Notes under the pieces: generated by a model | Database searches by the model: none | Seen by the model: only the letters and a program-made list of their open reading frames with translations | What the model was told of the DNA's origin: nothing | Assembly: GCA_019054805.1 (NCBI GenBank) | Contig: JAHQIY010000021.1 | Location: 1-64,000, forward strand | DNA: 64,000 nt | DNA from: Brachionus manjavacas | Taxonomy: Eukaryota; Rotifera; Eurotatoria; Ploima; Brachionidae | Direction: 5' to 3' | Translations under genes and position numbers: made by a program | Shown here: in pieces, positions 10,566-20,454 of the stretch | Layout: every line of letters begins with the position of its first letter | Position numbering within the stretch: the first letter of the stretch is position 1

Positions 10566-11213
10566 TTATATTTGTTTTAAAGCATTTATGTTTTGTGCAT
10601 AGTTGCCGTTATTAAATACACTACTGCCGGCTACTAATACATTTGCACCAGCTTTTATTAAGCTAGCACTGTTTTGTGGATTTACACCACCATCTACAGA
10701 TATTAGCACATTATTGTTATGGTTTAAATATATATTTTTAACATCGGCTACTTTGTTAATAGTGCTTGGTATAAAGGCTTGCCCGCCAAAACCCGGATTA
10801 ACGCCCATTATTAAAATTAAATCTAAGTATGGGGTTAAATATTGCAAGCTATTAAGCGGAGTTGCCGGATTAAAGGCTATACCTGCTTTTATGTTATAAC
10901 TTTTAATTTCTTGCAACAAACGTATAGGATGACTGTGGGCTTCTGTATGAAAAGTAATAATATCTGCCCCTGCATTAACAAAATCTTTAATATAATTTTG
11001 TGGATTGTTTACCATTAAATGTACATCAAAAACCAAATTGGTAGTTGGTTTTAATTGCTTTACAATATCTGCACCAAAGGTTAGGTTAGGCACAAAATTG
11101 CCGTCCATTACATCTATGTGTAAATAGTTAGCACCTGCTTGTTCAACTTTTTGTATATCTTGTGCTAGTGCGTTAAAATTGGCAGATAGCATAGAAGGAG
11201 CAATTAAAACCAT
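10566..11213 (-). CDS. rpe: ribulose-phosphate 3-epimerase
   Basis: Rpe interconverts ribulose-5-phosphate and xylulose-5-phosphate in the pentose phosphate pathway. The protein (215 residues, full length, unbroken) begins IAPSMLSANFNALAQDI. It has the metal/catalytic segments HIDVMDGNFVPN (Asp near residue 36), FDVHLMV, ITFHTEA, LIMGVNPGFGGQ and SVDGGVN with the second catalytic Asp. It lies directly downstream of tkt on the same strand (15-base gap), so the pair is probably one operon for the non-oxidative branch, supplying ribose-5-phosphate and erythrose-4-phosphate. Confidence 0.95.
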   Translation of the reverse strand: MVLIAPSMLSANFNALAQDIQKVEQAGANYLHIDVMDGNFVPNLTFGADIVKQLKPTTNLVFDVHLMVNNPQNYIKDFVNAGADIITFHTEAHSHPIRLLQEIKSYNIKAGIAFNPATPLNSLQYLTPYLDLILIMGVNPGFGGQAFIPSTINKVADVKNIYLNHNNNVLISVDGGVNPQNSASLIKAGANVLVAGSSVFNNGNYAQNINALKQI

Positions 11214-11228
11214 ATTATTACCTTATTA

Positions 11229-13230
11229 TTACTTAGTTTCTAAATTACTAACAATGTATTTAGTTATAGCTTGTGCGGTAAAACCAAAATGTTCCATTAC
11301 ATCTTCTGGATTACCAGACTTACCAAACGTATTAATACCGTATAACAATGTGTTGCTACCTAGTACATCTTTATAGCCAGTTAAATTGCCGGCCTCTACC
11401 ACTATATTAGGATTATTTTTTAACACTTGTTTTTTATATTCTGCAGATTGCTGTGCAAATAAGTTTAAACTAGGCATAGATATAATTTGTGCCTGAATAT
11501 TGTGCTGTTGTAGTAGCATATCTTTAACTGCAAACATTAAACTTACTTCGGAACCACTAGATACTAAGTTAACCGCAATATTGGTATTATTAAAAATTAC
11601 ATAACCGCCCTTTTGTACTAAGTTATTTTGTGGGTTAAACTCTGTACGCACTGTTGCTACTGGGTTTCTGCCTAATATTATTGCGGTAGGTTTATTTTTA
11701 TTGGCTAGTGCAATATTATAGGCTTCTATAGTTTCTATGGTATCTGCTGGGCGTAGCACTTCTAGGTTAGGAATTAACCTTAACGAAGCCAAATGCTCTA
11801 TTGGTTGATGCGTTGGGCCGTCTCCACCTACTGATATATTATCGTGCGTAAACACAAATATTACTTGGCGTTGCATTAACGCTGCTAAGCGAATAGTTGG
11901 CCTTAAAAAATCTGAAAACACTAAAAAAGTTCCACCGTATGGCACTATACCGGCACCGTAGCTGGCTAAACCTAGCATAATAGCACCCATTGCGTGTTCT
12001 CTAACCCCATAGTGTATGTAGTTGCCACTAAAGTTGTTAATGCTTATAGCTTTAGACGCAGGCGTTATAGTATTGTTAGAGCCACTTAAATCTGCCGAAC
12101 CACCAATAACAAAATTAACATTGTTTTTTATAATATTTAATACTTTGCTAGATGCAACCCTAGTAGCAACTGCCCTATTATCTTGTATGGTAGTGTTTGC
12201 TAAGTTTTGTAAATCTGCAGTTAAATTGTTAGTAGTTAAATGGTTAATATGGTTGTTAACTAGTGTTTGGTTAGCACTATTGTTAAATGCGTTTTGCCAT
12301 GTGGTTGCAATTTGTATTTTATGGTTGGCTACTTGTTGCCATAAATCTTTTATATCTTGTGGAACTTCAAAGGCGGTGTGATTTTGCCAATTTAAATTTT
12401 TTTCTTAACAAAGCAATGTTTTCTGCCCCAAACGGAGACCCGTGCGATGCTTCGGTTCCTTGTTTGTTACCTGCATTTTTAGCAATAATGGTTTTAGCAA
12501 TAATAAAGCTAGGTTTTGTACTATTTTTTGCGTTATTTAGGGCGTTATCTATTTCGGTAATATCGTGCCCGTTTACAGTGGTAACATTAAAGCCCATTGC
12601 TTGCATACGTAGGGCTATGTTTTCGGTATTAGCAACGCTTAGCTCGCCATCTATAGTTATATTATTATTATCGTAAATTACTATTAATTTGTTTAGGCAT
12701 AAAGTTCCTGCTAACGAAAGAGCTTCGTAGCTAACGCCTTCCATTAAGCACCCGTCTCCTACAAAAGCGTAAGTATGGTGGCTAATTTGGTTAAATTTTG
12801 TGTTAGTGTTGCGTTCTGCTATAGCTAAACCAACAGCCATAGAAACACCTTCGCCTAAAGGCCCTGTGGTTACTTCTATTCCTGCTTCGTGCTCTATTTC
12901 TGGGTGGCCAGATGTAATGCTGTTTAATTGGCGTAAATTTTTTATAGCGTTTATATCAAAATGCTTATAACCTAATAAATGTAATGTTGCATATTGCATT
13001 ATACACGCATGCCCTGCAGATAACACAAAGCGGTCTCGGTTTAACCATGTGGGATTTTGCGGATTAAAATTTAAATGTTTAACAAATAACGTTGCCATTA
13101 TTTCTGCTGCGCCCACTGCTGTGCCAGGATGCCCAGACTTGGCTTGCTCTACTGCATCGGCAGATAATATTTTTATACTGTTGGCTAATAACTGTATTTG
13201 ATTGTTTTGTAGCATTACTTGTACCCACAT
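11229..13230 (-). CDS. tkt: transketolase, one frameshift
   Basis: Transketolase moves two-carbon units between sugar phosphates using thiamine diphosphate. The N-terminal frame (to about 12367) has LSADAVEQAKSGHPGTAVG, HLNFNPQNPTWLNRDRFVLS, TTGPLGEGVSMAVG, the ThDP motif VGDGCLMEGVSYEA and IYDNNNITIDG. One extra A near 12394 breaks the frame; dropping it joins NWQNHTAFEVP. The second frame has GGSADLSGSNNT, YGVREHAMGAI, THDNISVGGDGPTHQPIEHL and GRNPVA. The corrected length is about 667, normal. The first ATG (13230) gives MWVQV; the ATG five codons later, giving MLQNNQ, is an equal or better start. rpe follows. Confidence 0.93.
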
Positions 13231-13338
13231 TATGTTATTTAATACTATATATATATTTTATAGCTTTATTGTTATTTATGCAATACTTTCTTATATTTTT
13301 TGTGTATTTTTATTGCTAATATGTTGTAAAATATAAAA

Positions 13339-14613
13339 TTAAATAAATAGCCTGTAGTTTCTACACTTAACACAAAAATTAATGCCGTGCTGGTAGAATA
13401 ATTTTTTAGTATTAAAAACTCCTACATATAGCAACGGTGCTTGTATTAATAACTTATTAACCACACTAAGCCCCAAAGCGACGTTGGCCTGTTGCAACCC
13501 TTTTAAATAAGCCTTACTTACTATAGATAAACTGCGTAATGGTTCTGTAAGTAAACTAAATAATAAAATTATAGTAAAATAATTGGCTTGTTGATTAACC
13601 AATAACTTATTTTTAAACAAAAAAATTACTACAACTAGCAACATACTTAGGCTAGCATTTAATACAAAGCTTTTTAGTAATAAATTTTTATAATAATTTT
13701 TTATATTTGTAATGTTATTATTATTATTTAGCATTTTACTAACTGTAAATTGTATAAAAATACTAAAAGCTGTTGCTAAAGCAATACTGTAAGATAAATA
13801 ATTACTTATAACCACTTTGCTAGATATTCCTTGTAATGCAAAAATTACTAAGCAATACTATTATGTAAGATTGTATTATGCGGTATAAAATGGGTTCTAG
13901 CAAACCAGCCCCAGATAACTTTTTAAACCCAATATATGCGGTATATAGTGCTTGTTTGTTAATATTGGTAATTTTAAGTATAATCTTATGTTTAAAAATA
14001 GTGGCTATATATAATGGTAGCACTATAATTATACTAAAAGCACTGGCTAATGCTATGCCTTTAATTTGTAAGTTAGTATAGTTTATAAAAATATAGTTTA
14101 ATATAATGTTTAGTACTATTATAAGTGCAGTAAAGCTTAAGTTATAATATGGTTTATTAATACTGTATAGTACATAACTACAAAACTGATAAACCGCAAA
14201 AAAATTACAAACGGCAACATAAAGTATAAATATTGTAAAGCTAGTAATTTTTGAGTTGCATTAAGTTTTAAGCTTGCTATAAAATATTTGGCAAATATTA
14301 ACCCTATTATAATTATAATTATTGCTAATAGTAAGTTTAGTATAAACACTGCAGATAAATTAGCGTTAAATTTAGTTGCATTGTTGCTACTATAAAACAA
14401 GGCGTTATCTAATTGCGAAGTAATAAAATAACCAATTAACGTTTGCACTAAAAACACTAACCATAAAATACTAGATACCGCAGTTATTGCATTGTTAGAA
14501 ATATTACCTAAAAAATAAAAATCTATATTTATTATAGAGTATTCTAACGAAAGCGTGGCAAAAATAATAAAAATACTAAAGTAACTATTGTTAAAGGTTA
14601 AAAGTTTTTTCAT
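13339..14613 (-). CDS. MATE-family transporter, frameshifted
   Basis: Three consecutive hydrophobic fragments on this strand add up to about 425 residues and roughly twelve membrane spans, the size of a MATE exporter. The N-terminal part has an INIDFYFLGNISNNAITAVS segment like the MATE start (aspartate then F-x-G, then A-x-A-V). Near residue 135 comes a LPFVIFLRFISFVV segment like the family's end-of-TM4 region. Frame breaks lie near 14130 and 13818. MATE proteins export drugs or metabolites using Na+ or H+ gradients; the substrate here is unknown. A polysaccharide flippase of the wider MOP superfamily is the main alternative. Confidence 0.6.
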
Positions 14614-14686
14614 ATATTTGCCTTGTTATTTAATTTGCCATATTGTGGTAATTGTTATTATACATGTAAACAACTGCAATATGGTA

Positions 14687-14727
14687 TAAAAAAAGCACCC
14701 ATAAATTAATATTTAGGATGCTTTTTA
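14687..14727 (-). terminator. rho-independent terminator of the MltB-like gene
   Basis: Read on the - strand, an AGCATCC / GGGTGCT stem (one mismatch) with an AT-rich loop is followed by seven Ts. It lies 17 bases downstream of the MltB-like stop codon and upstream of the MATE gene, so it separates the two transcripts. Confidence 0.75.
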
Positions 14728-14743
14728 GTTTTATTAGTTAATA

Positions 14744-15838
14744 TTACTTAGTGCCGTATATTACCGTTAGGTTATCGTCTGCTGTGGCACTAGCACGCTT
14801 TTTGTAAGTTGGTTTAGCTTTAGGAAGCACATTTTTACGTTTGTAATTAATTAAATTTAAATACAACTCTACGTCTTCTGCTAATAAGCCAATTGCAGTA
14901 GACTTTATAGGGTTATTGTTGGTTTTTACCACAACGTTGTAATTATGAAATCTTAATGCACCTAAATTATTATTTAACGGCGTTAAATCTGCATATAAAT
15001 TAGCCACATAGTTTTTGTTGTTTAGTCTGGTTACACCAGCTTTACGCCAATCGTTAGTATTTTTAGCGTTTTGTATACCAAACAAAGCATCGGCTTCTAG
15101 CGTGGTTGGTATTTCTACTTGGTTGGCAATTGGCTCTGCTTCTTTGTAATCATTTTTTGCTAATAAGGCAAAAGCGGTTTCTATAATATCTTGTTTGTTG
15201 TGGTATAAATCTACAATGCCGTCGTTATCACCATCGGTTGCATCTAGCAAATATACGGTTGGGGTAATGCCTAATTGCGAAATTGTACCATCTATATAGC
15301 CAGAAGCATCTATACTAACAAAGCCTTTGTCTACTAATTTTAAAAAAGATGTAAGTTCGTTAATATAGTTAATGTTGGTGTTATCTAACAAATATTGTGT
15401 AGTTAAAATATTTATAGTTAAATCTGCACCCATGTCTTCGCCCGCTTTACTGCTTGCTATAATGCTAGAAACCACGGCTTCTTCTGCCACTTTATATTGC
15501 ACAGATTTACTTGCCAATATATTGGTGTTTTCTTTAAAATAGTTTTGAGCCAGTAGCACGTTGGTATCGTTATAATAAGTTGGTATGGTATTTAAATTGC
15601 TAATATCAATAGGTTTTTTTTGGTTAAAGTTGTATAACGCTAACGAAACCTTAACGCTACTAGCATAAGCCGTAATTGTTTGCTGGCTAATACCTTCGGC
15701 TTTTAGTTGCTGGGTGTAATCTTTAACAAATGCATTTAATTGTTTTTGCATGTTGTTTTTATTGGCGTATACGGTTATAGCTATTAAAACTATAAACACT
15801 ATACCTATTATAATAAATAATCGGTGAATTTTTAACAT
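14744..15838 (-). CDS. MltB-like protein lacking the catalytic glutamate; membrane-anchored pseudoenzyme candidate
   Basis: This 364-residue protein starts with one membrane anchor (about residues 6-24) instead of a lipobox. The rest follows the MltB/Slt35 (SLT_2) plan in order: an N-terminal helix with AEGIS (46-50), a segment VVSSIIASSKAGEDMG (122-137), SQLGITPTVYLLD (187-199), the EF-hand-like DATDGDNDGIVDLY (199-212), a DWRKAGV (263-269) and a closing YNVVVKTNN near residue 300. MltB enzymes cut peptidoglycan using a Glu in a V-E-T-x-x-G motif. By my hand alignment that Glu is Ser130 here, so the protein is probably inactive and may bind peptidoglycan. E134 nearby could in theory act instead. 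It lies 71 bases after secF and has its own terminator. Confidence 0.6.
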   Translation of the reverse strand: MLKIHRLFIIIGIVFIVLIAITVYANKNNMQKQLNAFVKDYTQQLKAEGISQQTITAYASSVKVSLALYNFNQKKPIDISNLNTIPTYYNDTNVLLAQNYFKENTNILASKSVQYKVAEEAVVSSIIASSKAGEDMGADLTINILTTQYLLDNTNINYINELTSFLKLVDKGFVSIDASGYIDGTISQLGITPTVYLLDATDGDNDGIVDLYHNKQDIIETAFALLAKNDYKEAEPIANQVEIPTTLEADALFGIQNAKNTNDWRKAGVTRLNNKNYVANLYADLTPLNNNLGALRFHNYNVVVKTNNNPIKSTAIGLLAEDVELYLNLINYKRKNVLPKAKPTYKKRASATADDNLTVIYGTK

Positions 15839-15908
15839 AAACTACCCCTGTTTTTATTTGTTATTACAAAACATTATAGCAAAGTTTTTTTGTTTTTAAA
15901 AAGTTTTT

Positions 15909-16818
15909 TTATACTTGTTGTTGTTTTTTTATTTCTTTTAATTTTATATTGCCAAAATATTTTAATAAAGGTGTTGCTATAACTATAGAAGAATACGTAC
16001 CTATAGTAACGCCAATTAGCAATAAAAAGCTAAAAGTTTTTAGGCTTTGTTGGCCAAAAATAAAAATTGGCACTACCACTAACAACACAGTTAAAGATGT
16101 AGATATACTTCTGGATAACGCTTGGTTTATACTGCGGTTAATAATGCTTTCTATGGGTTCTTTAACGTGTTTTTTTACGTTTTCTCGTACTTGGTCAAAC
16201 AACACTACGGTATCGTTAATAGAATAACCTATAATGGTTAAAACCCCTGCTATAGATGCGGTATCTAAGCTAAAAATTAAAAATATTTACAAAAAACAAA
16301 CTTATTATAAAATCGTGCGTTAAAGCAATTATACCTAGCAAACCATATTGCCAGCTAAACCTTGCATTTAAATACATAAAAATACCAAATAACGAAGCTA
16401 CCACAGCAATAATAGCCCCTTTTATTAAAGCCACACTAACCGAAGGCCCCACAAACTGTTGTTGCAATATAGTGTAGTTATTGGCTTTTAAACTGTTATT
16501 TAAGCTAGATATTATAACTTGTTGATTGTTTTTAATATCTTGTAAATTTATAGCTATTTGATACTGATTATTATTAAACACCTTAACACTACCGCTAATA
16601 TTATTTTGCTGTAATAAATTGTTTATTTGTGCGCTAGATGTATTAGTTTTTTGAATATCTATAACTATACCGCCTTTAAAGTCTATACTTAGGTTAAACG
16701 GTTTTACAAAAATGGTTACAATGCTTAATACAAATAATATTGCAGATATACTAAAAAAAATTTTTGTATATTTAAAATAATTAATGTTTGGAGCATTTTT
16801 TAATAAGCCTAATCTCAT
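15909..16818 (-). CDS. secF: protein translocase subunit SecF, one frameshift
   Basis: SecF works with SecD to drive the late stages of Sec export using the proton gradient. The first frame has IDFKGGIVIDIQ after TM1, then QQFVGPSVSVALIKGAI and the TM block ALTHDFIISLFFVNIF. A missing T near 16280 breaks the frame. The next frame has a segment reading ASIAGVLTIIGYSINDTVV, then FDQVRENVKKH, NRSINQALSRSISTSLTVLL and FLLLIGVTIGTYSSI. The corrected length is about 304, normal. It follows secD by 13 bases in the yajC-secD-secF operon. Confidence 0.92.
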
Positions 16819-16831
16819 TTATAAAAAATCC

Positions 16832-18343
16832 TTAAATAATTGTATTACGTTTTAAAGCAAAGTGCTTTATAACAAATTTGGTTATAAACATAATGCTAAA
16901 CATAGAGCACAAAATGCCAACAATTAACGTTACTGCTAAGCCTTTAATGGGGCCCGAGCCAAAGCTAAATAAAAACAATGCAGTAAACAGTGTGGTTATA
17001 TTACTATCTAAAATGGTGGTAAATACACGGTTAAAAGCTTTGTTTAAAGCAATGCTTTGCCCATTTGTATGATTTTTAACCTCTGCGGCAAATCTTTCGT
17101 ACACTAAAATATTAGCATCTATAGCCATACCTATGGTTAGTATTATACCAGCAATACCCGGAAGCGTTAACGTGGCGTTTAGCAAGGTTAGGCAAGCTAA
17201 AATTAAAATAGTATTTACTAATAGTGCAACGTTGCCTACTATTCCTAATTTTTTATAAAATACTGCCATAAATAAAAATACTAAAATATAACCTACTATG
17301 GTGGCATAAAGTCCAGTTTTTATAGAATCTGCCCCAAGAGTTGGGCCTACTGTGCGTTCTTCTACTATGCTTAGTGGTGTTGGCAAGCTACCGGCACGTA
17401 ATAATAAGGCTAAATCTTGTGCTTGTACTGGGGTAAAATTACCAGTTATAATACCACTGCCGTTGGTAATTGCGGTGCTTATTCTAGGGGCACTTAACAC
17501 GGTGTTATCTAGCACAATAGCCATTAACTGCCCTTGATTTTGCGTGGTAACTTTAGCAAAACGTTTTGCCCCGTTGGTATTAAAAGTAAAGCCCACTACG
17601 GGTTGTTGATTTTGAAACTCTAGCTTAGCGTTTACTAAATCGGTTCCGTAAACTACGGGGTCCATTTTTACGGCGTATTTAATATCGCCTTCGGCCGATG
17701 GTAAAAATCTATAACCTGGTTTTAGCCTACCGCCAGAAAACGTAGTTTCGGCATCTACCATATGAAAGTTCATTTGTGCGGTAGTACCTATTAAATTTTT
17801 TATACGTTCTGGGTTGTCTACACCGGGTAGTTCTACCACTATGTTATTACCGCCCTGAATTTTTATGCTTGGTTCGTTAGTGCCTAGTTCGTCTATTCTT
17901 TTTCTTATAATTTCTACCGAATTTTGCATAACCGAATTTAACTGCTTAGCCACATAATTTTGCGAAACCACAACACTTAAATTATTATTATTTACACTAA
18001 CGTCTAGGTTTTTATCTATAGTGTTTACTATTTGTACAATAGTGTTGTAGGGTTGGTTGGGTTGTAAGGCAAAAACTACCGTATTGTTTGTTATACTGTA
18101 GCCATTAAAAGCTATGCTATTGCTGGTAAATTCTTGTGCAATGTTTTGTGCGGTAGATGCATATACACTATTGGTAAATTGATTAATGTTGGCTTGCAAC
18201 ACTAAGTAACTGCCACCTTGTAAATCTAACCCTAATTTTATTTTGTTACTACTGCTAGGTTTAAAGTTGCTGGCGGTTACTAATATAGCAACCAGCACAA
18301 CAACTACAGTAATAATGCTTTTTAATTTAGAAAAATTAAACAT
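16832..18343 (-). CDS. secD: protein translocase subunit SecD
   Basis: SecD is the larger partner of SecF, with a periplasmic P1 head and six membrane spans. It is unbroken at 503 residues. TM1 is at about 8-26; then LGLDLQGGSYLVLQ, RIDELGTNEPSIKIQG, VVELPGV, and the P4 region IVLDNTVLSAPRI. The C-terminal TM block contains GPTLGADSI, IVGYILVFLFMAVFYK, LPGIAGIILTIGMAIDANIL (proton-path region) and TTILDSNITTLFTALFLF. It starts one base after the yajC stop, so translation is probably coupled. Confidence 0.96.
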   Translation of the reverse strand: MFNFSKLKSIITVVVVLVAILVTASNFKPSSSNKIKLGLDLQGGSYLVLQANINQFTNSVYASTAQNIAQEFTSNSIAFNGYSITNNTVVFALQPNQPYNTIVQIVNTIDKNLDVSVNNNNLSVVVSQNYVAKQLNSVMQNSVEIIRKRIDELGTNEPSIKIQGGNNIVVELPGVDNPERIKNLIGTTAQMNFHMVDAETTFSGGRLKPGYRFLPSAEGDIKYAVKMDPVVYGTDLVNAKLEFQNQQPVVGFTFNTNGAKRFAKVTTQNQGQLMAIVLDNTVLSAPRISTAITNGSGIITGNFTPVQAQDLALLLRAGSLPTPLSIVEERTVGPTLGADSIKTGLYATIVGYILVFLFMAVFYKKLGIVGNVALLVNTILILACLTLLNATLTLPGIAGIILTIGMAIDANILVYERFAAEVKNHTNGQSIALNKAFNRVFTTILDSNITTLFTALFLFSFGSGPIKGLAVTLIVGILCSMFSIMFITKFVIKHFALKRNTII

Positions 18344-18344
18344 A

Positions 18345-18656
18345 TTATTTTACTACGCTTACAATAGATGATCTTAGTACGTCTACAACTGTGTTAGATG
18401 CAATTTCCACTGCCACAAAGTCTTTATCGGCAATTTTGGCTATACTGCCTTTAAATCCGCTAGATAACACAACAACATCGCCCACTTTTAAAGCTTCTAC
18501 CATTTGTTTGTGTTCTAGTTGTTTTTTGCGTTGGGGTCTTATAATTAAAAAATAAAAAATTACAAAAATTAAAAAAAACGGAGCCAACTGCATTAAAGTT
18601 GCAACGCCCTTGCTTGGAGCATCTGCTGCATGAATAAGTGATATAAAATTAAACAT
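18345..18656 (-). CDS. yajC: Sec translocon accessory protein YajC
   Basis: YajC is a small inner-membrane protein that associates with SecDF. This 103-residue copy has one membrane span (about residues 22-42, LAPFFLIFVIFYFLIIRPQ), the conserved RPQRKKQLEHKQMVEALKVGD motif split by the span end, and a C-terminal beta domain with VVLSSGFKGSIAKI. It is the first gene of the yajC-secD-secF operon, with hflX 84 bases upstream on the same strand. Confidence 0.95.
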   Translation of the reverse strand: MFNFISLIHAADAPSKGVATLMQLAPFFLIFVIFYFLIIRPQRKKQLEHKQMVEALKVGDVVVLSSGFKGSIAKIADKDFVAVEIASNTVVDVLRSSIVSVVK

Positions 18657-18740
18657 TTTGTTTCTCTGGGGTTAATTATTAACAATTAATATTTTACTTA
18701 TTTATTATAAAATGTAAATATAACTTAAGCAAACATTTTT

Positions 18741-20025
18741 TTATTTTTGTAGTAAATTGTTAAGTTCTGTATTTAGGTTATTGCTTAAATAAAAAGTAAA
18801 ATTAAAGTTAGTAGAATTTTGTGTTTTGCTAATATTTATGCCGTTATTATAAATAAAAGTTATTAAATTATAATTGCTAAAATTAACTTTTAAGTTGTGT
18901 TTAGTATAGTTGTTGGCAACTAGCTTGTTGGTAACAATATTTTTTAAATTATTTATACCGGTGTTGTGCAAAGCAGATACCAAGGCTACATTGTTGTATT
19001 TTGTTTTATTGTGTATAATCTGTAGTTCTGTAGCGTTTAGCATATCTATTTTATTGTAAATTTCTATGGCTTTGTTGTTGTAGTCTTCTTCGGTTACGTT
19101 AATTTCTTGTAAAACTTTTTTACAGAATCAACCTGTTGCATATAGTTAGGGTTGCTGGCATCTATTACATGAATAATAAAATCGGCATCGGTAATTACAT
19201 CTAACGTAGAATGAAAAGACTGTACTAACTGATGGGGCAAATTAGATACAAACCCTACGGTATCTATTAAAACCGCATTTAAATTTTTATTTAAATTTAA
19301 TAGCCTAGCGGTGGGGTCTAGGGTTGCAAAAAGCATATCTTTAGCTAGCACGTTGGCGTTGGTTAGCAAGTTAAATAAAGTAGATTTACCACTGTTGGTA
19401 TACCCTACTAGCACACCTGTTTTAAAATTTTGTTTGCTACGTTTGTTTTTTTGTACAAATCTATTAAGTTTAATTTTTTGCAGTTGTTTTTTTATGCTTT
19501 CTATTTTTTGGTTAAGCATGCGTTTGTCTAGTTCTTTTTGGGTTTCGCCAGGCCCGCCTATAAATCCGCCGCCACCACGCTGACGCTCTAAATGAGACCA
19601 AGCCTTAACCAGCCTAGATTTTTGATACAACAACATAGCTAGTTCTGCTTGTAGTTTGCCTTCGTTACTTATGGCACGTAGTGCAAAAATATTTATTATT
19701 AGGTTGGTTCTATCTAGCACTTTGCAATTTAAAAAACGTTCTAAATTACGTTGTTGTATGGCAGATAAATCGTAGTTAACTATTACTACTTCGCAATTAT
19801 TTTGTTCTAGTTCTATTTTTAATTGCTCTAAAAACCAGAAGTTAAAAAATATGCAGAGTTTATTTGCTTAATATTGTTTACTAAGCTTAAACCTACACTT
19901 AAATTAAGTGCTTTGGTTAAGTTTATAGTTTCTTGTAGTTGGTAGTTGTGGTCTAAATTTTTTATATATAAATTAGGTTGCACTACCGCAACTATAGGAA
20001 ACTGCTTTGTTGTACTTGCAAACAT
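18741..20025 (-). CDS. hflX: ribosome-associated GTPase HflX, two frameshifts
   Basis: HflX binds the 50S subunit and can split stalled or hibernating ribosomes. Three frames join into about 430 residues. N-terminal part from 20025 to about 19828; then the middle frame with the glycine-rich linker ERQRGGGGFIGGPGETQ and G1 motif GYTNSGKSTLFN, G2-region LFATLDPTAR and G3 DTVGFVSNLP; then a C-terminal frame with the G4 motif NKID. The breaks are one missing T near 19835 (restores SGFLEQLK) and one missing A near 19122 (restores SVKKVLQEI). It follows hfq by 52 bases, the standard alphaproteobacterial hfq-hflX pair. Confidence 0.93.
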
Positions 20026-20077
20026 TACAGCCTTGTATTTAATATTTAAAGGTTAATATTAAATAAACATACGGCTA

Positions 20078-20344
20078 CTAGCTAGATGCATGGTTTGGTG
20101 CGGTGTTTTGTACTTCTACTTCTTCGTCGTCTAAAGTAAATTTAAAATAACCATTAGGCATAATTGTAGAAACTGTATGTTTATAAATTAATTGAATATG
20201 GGCGTCTCTTCTTAACAAAATGGCAAAACTATCAAACCCAGTAACTACGCCTTGTAATTTAATACCATTGCTTAAAAATATAGTTACAGGAACCTTGTTT
20301 TTTCTTAATCCGTTTAAAAAAGCCTCTTGGCAATTTTGTTTCAT
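20078..20344 (-). CDS. hfq: RNA chaperone Hfq
   Basis: Hfq is a hexameric Sm-like protein that pairs small RNAs with mRNAs. The 88-residue protein has [20 protein letters not shown], then [16 protein letters not shown] (Sm1) and [13 protein letters not shown] (Sm2; usually YKHAIST). The C-terminal tail is short and acidic (DDEEVEVQ). The gene lies between trkA and hflX. Keeping hfq in a reduced genome suggests that small-RNA regulation is still used. Confidence 0.96.
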   Translation of the reverse strand: MKQNCQEAFLNGLRKNKVPVTIFLSNGIKLQGVVTGFDSFAILLRRDAHIQLIYKHTVSTIMPNGYFKFTLDDEEVEVQNTAPNHASS

Positions 20345-20454
20345 GGTACAAACCTTTTTATTTAATTACTTATTTATATTAATTTTAATTTTAATTCTAT
20401 TTATACTAATAATACAACATTTTTTTTTAGTTTTCTACATTTTTATTTATTTTT

